Below, in pieces: positions 14,231 through 23,162 of a stretch of 34,665 nucleotides of DNA; the stretch's first letter is position 1; every line of letters begins with the position of its first letter. Origin of the DNA: an uncultured Collinsella sp. (lineage in GTDB: Bacteria > Actinomycetota > Coriobacteriia > Coriobacteriales > Coriobacteriaceae). The stretch covers positions 1 to 34,665 of the forward strand of contig CABUDZ010000010.1 in NCBI GenBank assembly GCA_902490445.1, given 5' to 3'. A program made the position numbers and the translations under genes. The notes under the pieces are model-generated. The model was not told where the DNA came from. It saw only the letters and a list, made by a program, of their open reading frames with translations, and did no database searches.

Positions 14231-15655
14231 ATGATAGAGATCGCCGTCAACAACCTCGCGGCCGCAACAGGGGCCCGAACCGTGACGGGAGAAGTCGATC
14301 GGGTATGCCGCGGGTGCGTTATCGACTCGCGCCAGGTCGAGGAAGGGACGATTTTCGTCGCCTTTCCCGGTGAAAACGTCGACGGCAATGATTTTGCTTC
14401 CCGTGCCGTCCAGTCGGGTGCCGGCGCCGTCGTGATGACGCGTGAGCCCGAGGCCGAGCTGGTCTCGCTGGCGCAGGACAAGGGCTGTGCCATCTTGCTG
14501 ACCGATGATCCCGAGGAGTTTCTGCTGCGTTTGGCGCACGTGTATCGCCTGGAGCTTGGCTGCCTGGTCGTTGGCATTACCGGTTCCATCGGCAAGACGA
14601 CGACCAAGGACGTTCTCGCCGCTGTGCTCGCCAAGCGCTATCGTGTCTGGGCCACCAAGGGCAATTTCAATAACCTGATCGGCATGCCGCTCACGGTGCT
14701 TTCCGCTCCGGCCGATACCGAGGTCCTGGTGCTCGAGATGGGCATGAACCATTTCCACGAGATCGAGCGCCTGTCCCAGTCCGCCAATCCCAACCTTGCC
14801 ATCGTGAGCAAGATCGGCACCTCTCATATCGGCATTTTGGGCAGCCGCGAGAACATCGCCCGCGCTAAAGCCGAGATTGTCCAGGGCATGTGCGCCGCCG
14901 GCGACTATTTGCCGCTGCTGGTTTTGGGCGGCGAGGACGATTTTACGCCGTTCATTCGCGATACGTTCGCCCAGCCTGCTGGTATCGACGTGATGCTGGC
15001 CGGTGTCTCTGACGATGATGAGGTCCGCGCCCGCGACGTTCGCGTTGATGACGAGGGCCGTCCGGTCTTTACGCTCGATTTTGGTCAGGGCGAGACAATC
15101 GATACCATGCTTGCCATCCCCGGCGTGCAGTCCGTTCCTAATGCCGTTAAGGCCGCCGCGGTTGCCTATCGCCTGGGCGTGACGCCCGAGCAGATCGATG
15201 CTGCCTTTAGGGGCCTCACGATCACCGGGCACCGCCAGGAGATCAAGCGCGCCAAGAGCGGTGCACGCATCATCGACGATTCCTATAACGCCAGCGCCGA
15301 ATCGATGGCAGCCGGCCTCGATCTGCTGTGCTCGCTTTCGTGCACGGGGTCTCGCATGGCGATTCTGGGCGAGATGGGCGAGATGGGCGATGAGGCTCCT
15401 CGCATGCATGAGCTCGTGGGCGCCTATGCCGCCGCCAAGAAGCTCGACATGCTGGCGTGCGTGGGTGGTGAGCTGGCCCAGCTTATGGCCGATGCCGCGC
15501 GCATGATGGGTATGGACGAGGACCGCATCCAGGTGTTCTCCGATTATCAGCAGGTGCTCGACCGCATGGGCGGCGCGCTTGAAAAACATGATGTTGTACT
15601 GGTCAAGGGTTCCCGCTTTGTTGAGCTCGACCGCTTTGTGGAAGGTGTGTGCTAG
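14231..15655 (+). CDS. murF: UDP-MurNAc-tripeptide--D-alanyl-D-alanine ligase
   Basis: This 474-residue cytoplasmic Mur ligase adds D-Ala-D-Ala to UDP-MurNAc-tripeptide using ATP. The N-terminal domain has CRGCVIDSRQVEEGTIFVAF, the central domain the P-loop GITGSIGKTTTKD (about residues 116-128) and the MurF-type TKGNFNNLIGMPLTVL, followed by VLEMGMNHFHEIE. The C-terminal domain holds IIDDSYNASAESM and LGEMGEMGDEAPRMH, both typical of MurF and distinguishing it from MurE. The start has GGGGAGC upstream after a 128-nt gap that holds a TACAAT hexamer at 14187 but no good -35. It ends 3 nt before mraY. Confidence 0.96.
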   Translation: MIEIAVNNLAAATGARTVTGEVDRVCRGCVIDSRQVEEGTIFVAFPGENVDGNDFASRAVQSGAGAVVMTREPEAELVSLAQDKGCAILLTDDPEEFLLRLAHVYRLELGCLVVGITGSIGKTTTKDVLAAVLAKRYRVWATKGNFNNLIGMPLTVLSAPADTEVLVLEMGMNHFHEIERLSQSANPNLAIVSKIGTSHIGILGSRENIARAKAEIVQGMCAAGDYLPLLVLGGEDDFTPFIRDTFAQPAGIDVMLAGVSDDDEVRARDVRVDDEGRPVFTLDFGQGETIDTMLAIPGVQSVPNAVKAAAVAYRLGVTPEQIDAAFRGLTITGHRQEIKRAKSGARIIDDSYNASAESMAAGLDLLCSLSCTGSRMAILGEMGEMGDEAPRMHELVGAYAAAKKLDMLACVGGELAQLMADAARMMGMDEDRIQVFSDYQQVLDRMGGALEKHDVVLVKGSRFVELDRFVEGVC

Positions 15656-15658
15656 CCC

Positions 15659-16678
15659 ATGTTCGGCAATCCCTCGTATCCAACGTATCAGGCTTTTTTG
15701 GGGCTTGGCATCGCCGCAGCCATTGCGCTGCTGCTCATGCCGTGGTGGATCAAGCTGCTCAAGGTCGAGGGTATCGGCCAGCAGGTTCGTGCCGACGGCC
15801 CCAAGCGTCATTTGGTTAAGCAGGGAACGCCCACCATGGGTGGCGTTGTCATCCTCGTCGCGATCTCGCTGACCTGCCTGCTGATGGGCAAGCTCACCAC
15901 CGAGCTCGTACTCGTACTGCTCGCCACGCTGGCGACCGGTGTGCTGGGCCTGATCGACGACCTGACCTCCGTTACGCATGGGCGCTCGCTCGGTCTGACG
16001 CCTCATGCCAAGATGATCGGCCTAACCATTATCTGTGTCACCTTTACGGTACTTGCCGTCAACTGGTGCGGCGTCGCCCCCGAGATTCGTTTTCCCGGCG
16101 GCCTGACGATCGACCTTGGCGTGCTTTCGACCACCATCTGCGGCCTTTCGTTCCCGTGGCTCTACATCGTATTTTGCTGGCTGATGATCGCTGGTCTTTC
16201 CAATGCCGTGAACCTGACCGATGGCCTTGACGGTCTTGCTGGCGGCACCTCCATGATTGCCATGCTCGCCATGGCTGCCATGGCGTTTTTGCACGGAGAC
16301 GTGAACCTGTCCATCTTCTGCACCGCGTGTGCCGGTGCCTGCTTGGGCTTTCTGTGGTTCAACTGCTATCCGGCGAGCATCTTTATGGGCGATACCGGCT
16401 CGCTTGCTCTGGGCGCCGCGTTTGCCTGCACGTCCATCATGACTAACACCGAGGTCGTCTCCCTCATCATCGGCGGCCTGTTTATCGTTGAGACTCTGTC
16501 GGTCATGATTCAGGTTGTCTACTTCCACTTTACGCACAAGCGCGTCTTCCTTATGGCGCCCATCCATCATCATTTCGAAAAGAAGGGCTGGGCCGAGACC
16601 AAGGTCGTCATCCGTTTTTGGATTATCGCTGCGGCCTTTGGTGCCGTTGGCCTTGCTCTGTTCTTCCAGTTGGGATAG
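15659..16678 (+). CDS. mraY: Phospho-MurNAc-pentapeptide translocase (lipid I synthase)
   Basis: This 339-residue integral membrane enzyme transfers phospho-MurNAc-pentapeptide to undecaprenyl phosphate, giving lipid I. About ten membrane helices are apparent. Family motifs are GTPTMGGVVIL (about residue 57), the first Asp pair in GLIDDLT, NAVNLTDGLDGLAGG (about residues 182-196), FMGDTGSLALG, and the C-terminal PIHHHFEKKGW. All catalytic Asp residues I expect are present. Length is normal. The start follows the murF stop by 3 nt, with GAAGGTG inside the end of murF as ribosome site, indicating coupling. Confidence 0.97.
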   Translation: MFGNPSYPTYQAFLGLGIAAAIALLLMPWWIKLLKVEGIGQQVRADGPKRHLVKQGTPTMGGVVILVAISLTCLLMGKLTTELVLVLLATLATGVLGLIDDLTSVTHGRSLGLTPHAKMIGLTIICVTFTVLAVNWCGVAPEIRFPGGLTIDLGVLSTTICGLSFPWLYIVFCWLMIAGLSNAVNLTDGLDGLAGGTSMIAMLAMAAMAFLHGDVNLSIFCTACAGACLGFLWFNCYPASIFMGDTGSLALGAAFACTSIMTNTEVVSLIIGGLFIVETLSVMIQVVYFHFTHKRVFLMAPIHHHFEKKGWAETKVVIRFWIIAAAFGAVGLALFFQLG

Positions 16679-16687
16679 TGGTCTTTC

Positions 16688-18094
16688 ATGCCTCTTGCTG
16701 ATGTCTTTAGCCTGCTCGTTTTGGGTCAGGGCAAATCCGGTCTCGATGTCGCCCGCTGGGCGCTGGCACATCCAGAGCGCGTAAGCGCCGTTACCGTGTA
16801 TGGCGGCGGCACCTCTGAGCCCAATGACGCCACGCGTGCGCTCGAGGCTGCTGGCGCGTCGTTTGTCTATGGGACCGAACAGGTCGAGGGCGCCTATGAC
16901 GTATGCGTGACGTGCCCGGGCATCTCGGAGTTCTCGGGCTTCTTTAAGGCCGGGCGCGAGCATGCCGCCCAGATTATGGGTGAGCCCGAGTTTGCCTATC
17001 GCCTGTCGCCCGATAACTGGATTGCCATCACGGGCACCAACGGCAAGACGACCACCACGTCGCTGACTGATTATCTGCTCAAGGCTGCCGGCGAGGCCAG
17101 CGTAGCTGTCGGCAACATCGGCGAGCCGCCGGTCAACGAGATTGACGGACGAGCCCACAACGAGTGGTTTGTGGCTGAGCTCTCGAGCTATCAGATTGCT
17201 ACGACCACCGAGCTCCACCCTCGCGTGGCGGTGCTGCTCAACATCACTCCCGACCACTTGGGTTGGCATAAGAGCCATAAGAACTATGCGCTTGCCAAGA
17301 TCAAACTGTTTGACAATATGGTCGATGACGATCTGGTGGTTGTCGACGTCGAAGACGCCGGCATTCACGAGTTCGATGAGTACATCTATACGCCGGGTCG
17401 CCGCATCTGCAAGGTCGCTTTTGACGAGCCCGAGGGTGCAGATGCCGCCTTTGTGCGCGACGGCAAAATGGTCGTGCGCCTGAAGGGCGTCGAGACTCAG
17501 CTTGTCGCCACGTCCGAGCTCAAGATCTCGGGCCATCACAATGTCATCAATGCCTTATGTGCCGCCACGGCTGCTCTGGCCGTCGGTGCCGATGTCGATG
17601 GTGTCCGCCGCGGTCTGGCCTCGTTCCAGCCGCTCGAGCATCGCGTGGAGCCGTGCGGCGAGATTGACGGTGTGCGCTACGTCAACGATTCCAAGGCGAC
17701 CAACACCGACGCGGTCGAGAAGGCACTGACGGCATTTCCCGATGACGACGTGATCTTGCTGCTCGGCGGCCACGATAAGGGCACGCCGCTCACGGACTTC
17801 GCGCGCGTTGTCATGGATAACGTGCGCTCGGTCGTCTGCTTTGGCGATGCGCGCGAGCGCTTTACCGCCGCTATGGACGAGGCCGATGTCGATGGCGATG
17901 TGGATATCGCCCAAGCGGATGACCTACGCGATGCCGTGGACGTTGCCCGTTCGCTGTCGAGCCGTGGCGACGTGATCTTACTTTCTCCTGCCTGCTCTTC
18001 GTTCGATGAGTTCTCGGGCTATGAGGAGCGCGGCCGCGTGTTTAAGGACTACGTGGCTCAGCTTGCCGCTGCAGCGAAATCGCAAATGGAATAG
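16688..18094 (+). CDS. murD: UDP-N-acetylmuramoyl-L-alanine--D-glutamate ligase
   Basis: This 468-residue Mur ligase adds D-glutamate to UDP-MurNAc-L-alanine. The N-terminal Rossmann-like domain begins LLVLGQGKSGLDVARWAL; the ATP-binding central domain has ITGTNGKTTTTSLTDYLL (about residues 113-130) and VAELSSYQI; ITPDHLGWHKSHKNYALAK contains the carbamylated-lysine region; the C-terminal domain has EHRVEPCGEIDGVRYVNDSKATN and LLLGGHDKGTPL, and ends LLSPACSSFDEFSGYEERG, the MurD-specific signature. The ribosome site is weak and the gene follows mraY by 9 nt, so coupling is likely. It ends just ahead of ftsW. Confidence 0.96.
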   Translation: MPLADVFSLLVLGQGKSGLDVARWALAHPERVSAVTVYGGGTSEPNDATRALEAAGASFVYGTEQVEGAYDVCVTCPGISEFSGFFKAGREHAAQIMGEPEFAYRLSPDNWIAITGTNGKTTTTSLTDYLLKAAGEASVAVGNIGEPPVNEIDGRAHNEWFVAELSSYQIATTTELHPRVAVLLNITPDHLGWHKSHKNYALAKIKLFDNMVDDDLVVVDVEDAGIHEFDEYIYTPGRRICKVAFDEPEGADAAFVRDGKMVVRLKGVETQLVATSELKISGHHNVINALCAATAALAVGADVDGVRRGLASFQPLEHRVEPCGEIDGVRYVNDSKATNTDAVEKALTAFPDDDVILLLGGHDKGTPLTDFARVVMDNVRSVVCFGDARERFTAAMDEADVDGDVDIAQADDLRDAVDVARSLSSRGDVILLSPACSSFDEFSGYEERGRVFKDYVAQLAAAAKSQME

Positions 18095-18103
18095 GGGTTG
18101 CCG

Positions 18104-19624
18104 GTGAGAGAGGAGAGCCCCCGACAAGGTATGAGGAGGCCCGACTCGGACCGTGCTTCCTCGCGGCGTAGCACACCGCGTTCCGGTCGCGGCGGGCAGT
18201 CGTTTAGCGAACGCTATATTGCCGGCGTTCCCGCCCGCATCATGCGCCCCCGTCTGATATTTATGGCCTGCCTGTTTACTTTGGTGTGCTTTGGTCTGCT
18301 GATGGTGTACTCGGCGTCTTCGGTCGAGGCGCTGCACGAGAATGGCTCGGCGACGTTTTTCCTGGGTCGACAGGCCGCGTTTGCCGTGGTTGGTGTTCTG
18401 GCGCTGATTGCCATCGTGCGCGTTTTGCCGGACAGCTGGTTTGGGGAGGATGTGCTTAGGATCTTCCTTATCGGCATGATAGGGCTACTGTTTCTGGTGT
18501 TCTTGGTGGGCAGCGGCAGCCGTGGCGCCACGCGCTGGCTCAACATCGCCGGTATTCAGTTCCAGCCTTCCGAGTTTTTAAAGCCATTTGCCATTGCGTA
18601 TTCGGCCATCATGCTTGATCGCTTCTTTTCGCCCGGTGGCAACATCAACGAATTCCTTCGCAAGATGGGCATCTACCTGGGTATTTCGCTCTTTCTGATC
18701 TTTATCCAGCCCGATTTCGGTACTGTCCTGATCATCCTGTTGACCCTCATGTGCATGGCGTTGTTTGCGGGTCTCGACCCGAGATTTATCATCGGCGTGC
18801 TAATCTTCGGCATTCTCGTGATCGTGATTGCACTTGTCGCAGAGCCGTACCGTATGGTGCGTATTCAGGTTGCCTTGAACCCTTGGGCTGATGAGTATGG
18901 TGACGGCTATCAGGCCACGCTTGCCATCATGGCCTTTGCCTCGGGCGGTCTGTTCGGCCGTGGCATCGGCAACTCAACCATGAAGTACTCGTATCTGCCC
19001 GAGGCGCACAATGACTACATCCTGGCCATCATTGGCGAGGAAGTCGGCTTTGTCGGAACCGTGCTGTTCTTCTTGGTGTTTGCGATGCTGATCTACTCGG
19101 CGTTTCGCATTGCCGAGCAGGCGACCGATCGTCGGGGCGCGCTTATGGCGTCTGGCTCCGCGGTCATTCTCGCGGTGCAGTTTTTGATTAACGCGCTTGG
19201 CATCCTCAACGTGTTTCCCATGACGGGCAAACCGTTGCCGTTTATTAGCTACGGCGGTTCGTCGATTATCGTGTCGCTTATGCTTGCCGGGTTGATTCTG
19301 CGCGTTTCGTACGAGAGCGCCCGCCGCGATGAGTATGACCGCCGCCGTGAGAGCTTTGCCGTTATGGACGAGAGCACCGCCGGCGTGGCCCATGTGCGCG
19401 GTGAACGACCTTCGCGTAGCGGCTTTACCGTTCTGGATGGTTCTGCATCCGAGCCGGCAGCTCGTCCACGCTCGCGAACGGCTCCGCAAGGTCGTCCGCA
19501 GCGCCCCAGCCCTCGCAACGCGGGCGGCGGATATAATCGACTCGATTTGAACTCGGACCCGTCGGCGCGTCTGCGCACCGACGACCAGGGACCGCGTGTA
19601 CGAAGGGACTACCATGACCGATAA
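18104..19624 (+). CDS. ftsW: SEDS-family septal peptidoglycan glycosyltransferase
   Basis: This roughly 506-residue protein polymerises lipid II glycan strands together with FtsI. About ten membrane helices span residues 50-405. Family hallmarks include FGLLMVYSASS, GATRWLNIAGIQFQPSEFLKP (here split by length), the loop LPEAHNDYILAIIGEEVGF, and the final GKPLPFISYGGSS. It has a basic Ser/Arg-rich N-terminal segment of about 40 residues and a disordered Arg/Pro-rich cytoplasmic tail of about 100 residues, longer than in most relatives. I chose the GTG at 18104 because AGGGG lies 6 nt upstream; a TTG at 18098 is also possible. The 3' end overlaps murG by 11 nt. Confidence 0.94.
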   Translation: MREESPRQGMRRPDSDRASSRRSTPRSGRGGQSFSERYIAGVPARIMRPRLIFMACLFTLVCFGLLMVYSASSVEALHENGSATFFLGRQAAFAVVGVLALIAIVRVLPDSWFGEDVLRIFLIGMIGLLFLVFLVGSGSRGATRWLNIAGIQFQPSEFLKPFAIAYSAIMLDRFFSPGGNINEFLRKMGIYLGISLFLIFIQPDFGTVLIILLTLMCMALFAGLDPRFIIGVLIFGILVIVIALVAEPYRMVRIQVALNPWADEYGDGYQATLAIMAFASGGLFGRGIGNSTMKYSYLPEAHNDYILAIIGEEVGFVGTVLFFLVFAMLIYSAFRIAEQATDRRGALMASGSAVILAVQFLINALGILNVFPMTGKPLPFISYGGSSIIVSLMLAGLILRVSYESARRDEYDRRRESFAVMDESTAGVAHVRGERPSRSGFTVLDGSASEPAARPRSRTAPQGRPQRPSPRNAGGGYNRLDLNSDPSARLRTDDQGPRVRRDYHDR

Positions 19625-20729
19625 AATGACCGTTGCTATTGCAGCCGGCGGCACGGCAGGACACATCAACCCCGCGCTCGCCTTGGCCGAAGAACTGCGT
19701 GACCGTGGCCACCACGTTGTGTTCGTGGGCCAGTCGCGCAAGCTCGAGGGTCGTTTGGTCCCCGAGGCTGGGTTTGATTTTGTGCCCATTACGGTCACGG
19801 GCTTCGACCGCTCCCGTCCTTGGACGGCGCTGACCTCGCTGTGGCGTGTCAATAAGGCCAAGCGTGCGCTCGCCAATCATTTCTCAAAGGTCGGCAAGCC
19901 CGATGCCGCCATCGGTTTTGGTGCCTATGTCGAGGTTCCGCTGCTGGGGTGGTGCAAGGGCGCAGGCGTTCCGTATCTGCTGCATGAGCAGAACTCTGTT
20001 CCGGGCCTGGCCAACAAGATGATGAACTCCCACGCCGCCCGCGTGTGCATCTCGGTGCCGGCAGCGCGTTCGGTCTTTGAGCGCGAAGGTGACCCTGACC
20101 ACGTGCTCATGACCGGCAACCCCGTACGTCGCTCGGTGATCGAGGGCGATCGCGCTCGCGGCCGCAAGGCACTTGGCGTTCCCGAGGACGCTACGCTGCT
20201 GCTCGTCTTTGGCGGTTCACTTGGCGCCCAGCACCTCAACGAGCGCGCGGTTTCGCTCAAAAACGAGCTGCTTTCGCGCAAGAACCTCTATGTGTTGCAT
20301 TCGACGGGTGCCGACGGCTTTGAGGAGACCGAGCGCGCTTTGGCGCTGACGCCCGAGGAGGCGAAGCGTTACCGCGTCCAGCCTTACATCGACAACATGG
20401 GCGATATGCTGGCTGCTGCCGATTTGGTGCTCTCGCGTTCGGGTGCATCGAGCGTGGCCGAGATCGCTGCGCTCGCCGTGCCCTCGATACTCGTGCCGTA
20501 TCCGCATGCGACGGCCGACCACCAAACCACCAATGCCCGTTATCTGGTCGACGCCGGGGCCGGCGTGCTCTGTGCCGATGCCGATATCGACGGTTCTGCC
20601 TTTGCCGATGAGCTGCTGCACCTGGTCGATGACGCGGCAGAGCGCGACGTCATGCGTCAGGCGGCGCGTGGTCTGGCTCAGGATAGGGCCGCCGCTCTTC
20701 TGGCCGATGCGGTAGAGGGTTTGCGTTAG
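19614..20729 (+). CDS. murG: Lipid II synthase (UDP-GlcNAc:lipid I GlcNAc transferase)
   Basis: This 371-residue membrane-associated GT-B glycosyltransferase converts lipid I to lipid II. The first glycine loop reads GGTAGHINPALALAEEL (relatives usually have GGTGGH), followed by GFGAYVEVPLLGW and LHEQNSVPGLANK. The C-terminal half has the second glycine loop FGGSLGAQHLNE and the donor-site segment SRSGASSVAEIAALAVPSIL, then PYPHATADHQTTNA. The start is the ATG at 19614 with AAGGG at a good distance; a GTG at 19596 would only add six residues and lacks a site. It overlaps ftsW by 11 nt. A 97-nt gap then precedes murC. Confidence 0.96.
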   Translation: MTDKMTVAIAAGGTAGHINPALALAEELRDRGHHVVFVGQSRKLEGRLVPEAGFDFVPITVTGFDRSRPWTALTSLWRVNKAKRALANHFSKVGKPDAAIGFGAYVEVPLLGWCKGAGVPYLLHEQNSVPGLANKMMNSHAARVCISVPAARSVFEREGDPDHVLMTGNPVRRSVIEGDRARGRKALGVPEDATLLLVFGGSLGAQHLNERAVSLKNELLSRKNLYVLHSTGADGFEETERALALTPEEAKRYRVQPYIDNMGDMLAAADLVLSRSGASSVAEIAALAVPSILVPYPHATADHQTTNARYLVDAGAGVLCADADIDGSAFADELLHLVDDAAERDVMRQAARGLAQDRAAALLADAVEGLR

Positions 20730-20826
20730 TTAGACGGGATATCGTCGGTCGCCCTCGCGCTGATGCGGTAGGTGCGGTACAGTTAACGGGTTACAGGCAG
20801 TGTTTACGCAAGGAGTACACGAGCAC

Positions 20827-22245
20827 ATGGCTGATTCCCAGACTGCAACCTCCGCGCCCGAGTTTAAGAGCGCCCACTTTATCGGTATCGGCGGCGCCGG
20901 CATGAGCGGCATCGCCCTCGTTCTGCACGAGCGCGGTTATGCCGTTACCGGCTCCGACCTTAAGACGTCACGTTATATCCGCCAGCTTACACGCGCTGGT
21001 GTGAAGGTGCATGTGGGCCATGAGGCAGCCACGATCGACGAGGTCAAGCCCGACGTGGTTGTTGTCTCCACCGCTATTCCGGAGTCCAACCCTGAGCTCG
21101 TGCGCGCTCGCGAGCTGGGCATTCCCGTGTGGCCCCGTGCCAAGATGCTCTCTGCTTTGGGCCACGGCTACACTACCGTCGCTGTTGCCGGCACGCATGG
21201 CAAGACCACCACATCTTCGATGTGCGCCACCATGCTCGACCGCATGGGTCTGGATCCGAGCTTCTTGATCGGCGGCATCGTCGAGGGCTATGACACGAAC
21301 GGCAAGAACGGCTCGGGAGACTACTTTGTCGCCGAGGCCGACGAGTCCGACAGCTCCTTCCTGTTCCTGAACCCCAACGTGGTCATTGTGACCAACGTCG
21401 AGGCCGACCACCTCGATCACTACTCGGGTATCGAGGAGATCGAGGCAACTTTCGCCAAATTCATGAGCCTGGTGGGCGAGGACGGCACCGTCATCGTCTG
21501 CGGCGAGGACCCGCATCTGGTCGAGCTCGCCAAGTCGACGGGCCGTCACGTGCTTTCCTACGGCTTTGCCGAGAGCAACGACATCGTCTGCGTGCACCCG
21601 GATGTCAAGGGCATCCAGAGTGACTTTATCGTTCGCTTTGAGGACGGCACTGAGCACGCTGTGGAGATCAAGAGCAATCCCGGTCGCCACAACATGCTCA
21701 ACGCCACGGCCGTGCTCACCGTCGCCCATGTCCTGGGCCTTGACATCGACGCCGCCGCCAAGGCGCTCTCGAGCTTTGAGGGCGTCCGCCGTCGCTTTAC
21801 CCACGTGGGCGATATCGATGGCATCACCGTGGTCGATGATTACGGCCATCACCCCACCGAGATCAAGGCGACGCTTGCCGCCGCTTCGTCGCTGGGCTAC
21901 AAGCACGTCGACGTCGTGTTCCAGCCGCACCGCTATTCGCGCCTGCAGGCCCTGTGCGACGACTTTGCCGATGCATTTGCCAATGCCGATAAACTGCTGC
22001 TGATTGATGTGTTCTCGGCTGGCGAGATGCCCATTCCGGGTGTCACCTCTAAGATGCTCGCCGATGCCGTGCGCGCCAAGCATCCTGGCAAGGAGGTCGT
22101 GTACTGCTCCAGCCGTCTTGAGCTCAATCAGGAGCTCGAGCAGATGGTGGGCGAGGGCGACCTGCTGCTCACCATGGGTGCCGGCGACGTTACGACCGTC
22201 GGTCCCGAGTTCATTGAGTATCTGACTGCCAAGAAAGACGCTTAA
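20827..22245 (+). CDS. murC: UDP-N-acetylmuramate--L-alanine ligase
   Basis: This 472-residue Mur ligase adds L-alanine to UDP-MurNAc, the first amino acid of the stem peptide. Motifs in order: HFIGIGGAGMSGIALVLHERG (here cited as the family N-terminal loop) near residue 17, VVSTAIPESNPEL, the P-loop VAGTHGKTTTSSM (about residues 120-132), EADESDSSFLFLNP, NVEADHLDHY, and VVDDYGHHPTEIKATL with QPHRYSRLQAL in the C-terminal domain. The start is the ATG at 20827 with AAGGAG 11 nt upstream; a GTG at 20800 lies upstream of that site and is unlikely. murB follows after 5 nt. Confidence 0.96.
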   Translation: MADSQTATSAPEFKSAHFIGIGGAGMSGIALVLHERGYAVTGSDLKTSRYIRQLTRAGVKVHVGHEAATIDEVKPDVVVVSTAIPESNPELVRARELGIPVWPRAKMLSALGHGYTTVAVAGTHGKTTTSSMCATMLDRMGLDPSFLIGGIVEGYDTNGKNGSGDYFVAEADESDSSFLFLNPNVVIVTNVEADHLDHYSGIEEIEATFAKFMSLVGEDGTVIVCGEDPHLVELAKSTGRHVLSYGFAESNDIVCVHPDVKGIQSDFIVRFEDGTEHAVEIKSNPGRHNMLNATAVLTVAHVLGLDIDAAAKALSSFEGVRRRFTHVGDIDGITVVDDYGHHPTEIKATLAAASSLGYKHVDVVFQPHRYSRLQALCDDFADAFANADKLLLIDVFSAGEMPIPGVTSKMLADAVRAKHPGKEVVYCSSRLELNQELEQMVGEGDLLLTMGAGDVTTVGPEFIEYLTAKKDA

Positions 22246-22250
22246 GTCTA

Positions 22251-23162
22251 ATGGGTCTGTTTAACGCCGTCATGGCGCTCTCGGGCATGATCGACACGGA
22301 TGTGATCGAGGACGAGCGCCTTGCGCGTCATACGAGCTATCGTATCGGCGGCAAGGCCGACCTCTTTGTGACGTGCCATAGCTATCATGCCCTCCGCCGC
22401 GCCGTGGCGGTGCTCGATCGCGAGCAGGTGCCGTGGGTCATCATCGGCAAGGGCTCCAATCTGCTGGTTGCCGATGGCGGTTATCGCGGTGCCGTCATTT
22501 CGCTCGGACGTGAGTTTCAGCGCACGGTTGTTGCCGATGACGGTTGTACGCTGACGGTCGGTGCGGGCGTGATGTTTGCGCGCCTGGTCAACGATGCCCT
22601 GTCGCGTAGCCTCTCGGGCCTTGAGTTTGCCGTTGGCATTCCTGGTTCGGTCGGCGGTGCGATATCTATGAATGCCGGCACACGGACCGAGTGGATTGGC
22701 TCGCTGGTTGAGGATGTCGTAACGTTTGACCCGGCATCCGGTATCAAGCATTATGCGGGGTCCGAGATCACTTGGGGCTACCGCGAATGTAGCCTTCCCC
22801 GCAATGAGATCATCCTCGAGTGCGTGTTCAAGCTTAAACCGGCGCCCAAGGCCGACATTCGCGAGCGCATGGAGCGGTACCTTACAAGGCGCAAGCGTAC
22901 GCAGCCCATGGGTCGCGCATCCTGCGGGTCTGTCTTTCGCAACCCGCCCGATGCGAGTGTGGGCAAGCTTATCGAGGATTGTGGATTAAAGGGTTTTTCA
23001 ATTGGCGGCGCGGAAGTTTCGCCCGTTCACGCTAATTTTATCGTTAATAACGGAACTGCCTCGGCCGATGACGTTGCCGCGGTTATCAGACATGTGCACG
23101 GAAAGGTGAGGGAGGCGTATGGCATCGAGCTCAGACCGGAAGTTAAATTCCTCGGCTTCTAG
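22251..23162 (+). CDS. murB: UDP-N-acetylenolpyruvoylglucosamine reductase
   Basis: This 303-residue FAD-dependent reductase converts UDP-GlcNAc-enolpyruvate to UDP-MurNAc with NADPH. The FAD-binding half has HTSYRIGGKADLFV, IGKGSNLLVADGGYRG and EFAVGIPGSVGGAISMNAG; the substrate half has TWGYRECSLP, RKRTQPMGRASCGSVFRNP with the catalytic Ser, and VHANFIVNNGTASADDV. The last 44 nt overlap the start of ftsQ in another frame. It follows murC by 5 nt with little ribosome-site signal, so it probably depends on coupling. murA, which supplies the substrate, is not in the window. Confidence 0.96.
   Translation: MGLFNAVMALSGMIDTDVIEDERLARHTSYRIGGKADLFVTCHSYHALRRAVAVLDREQVPWVIIGKGSNLLVADGGYRGAVISLGREFQRTVVADDGCTLTVGAGVMFARLVNDALSRSLSGLEFAVGIPGSVGGAISMNAGTRTEWIGSLVEDVVTFDPASGIKHYAGSEITWGYRECSLPRNEIILECVFKLKPAPKADIRERMERYLTRRKRTQPMGRASCGSVFRNPPDASVGKLIEDCGLKGFSIGGAEVSPVHANFIVNNGTASADDVAAVIRHVHGKVREAYGIELRPEVKFLGF

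Noticed and set aside
12213..17539. Long minus-strand open frames (505-670 residues) opposite ftsI, murF, mraY and murD
   Set aside because: The plus-strand genes have complete catalytic motifs; the antisense frames are His/Arg/Asp-rich shadows without ribosome sites or recognisable domains.
20730..20826. Possible promoter between murG and murC (TACAGT hexamer)
   Set aside because: No acceptable -35 at the right distance; read-through transcription explains expression.
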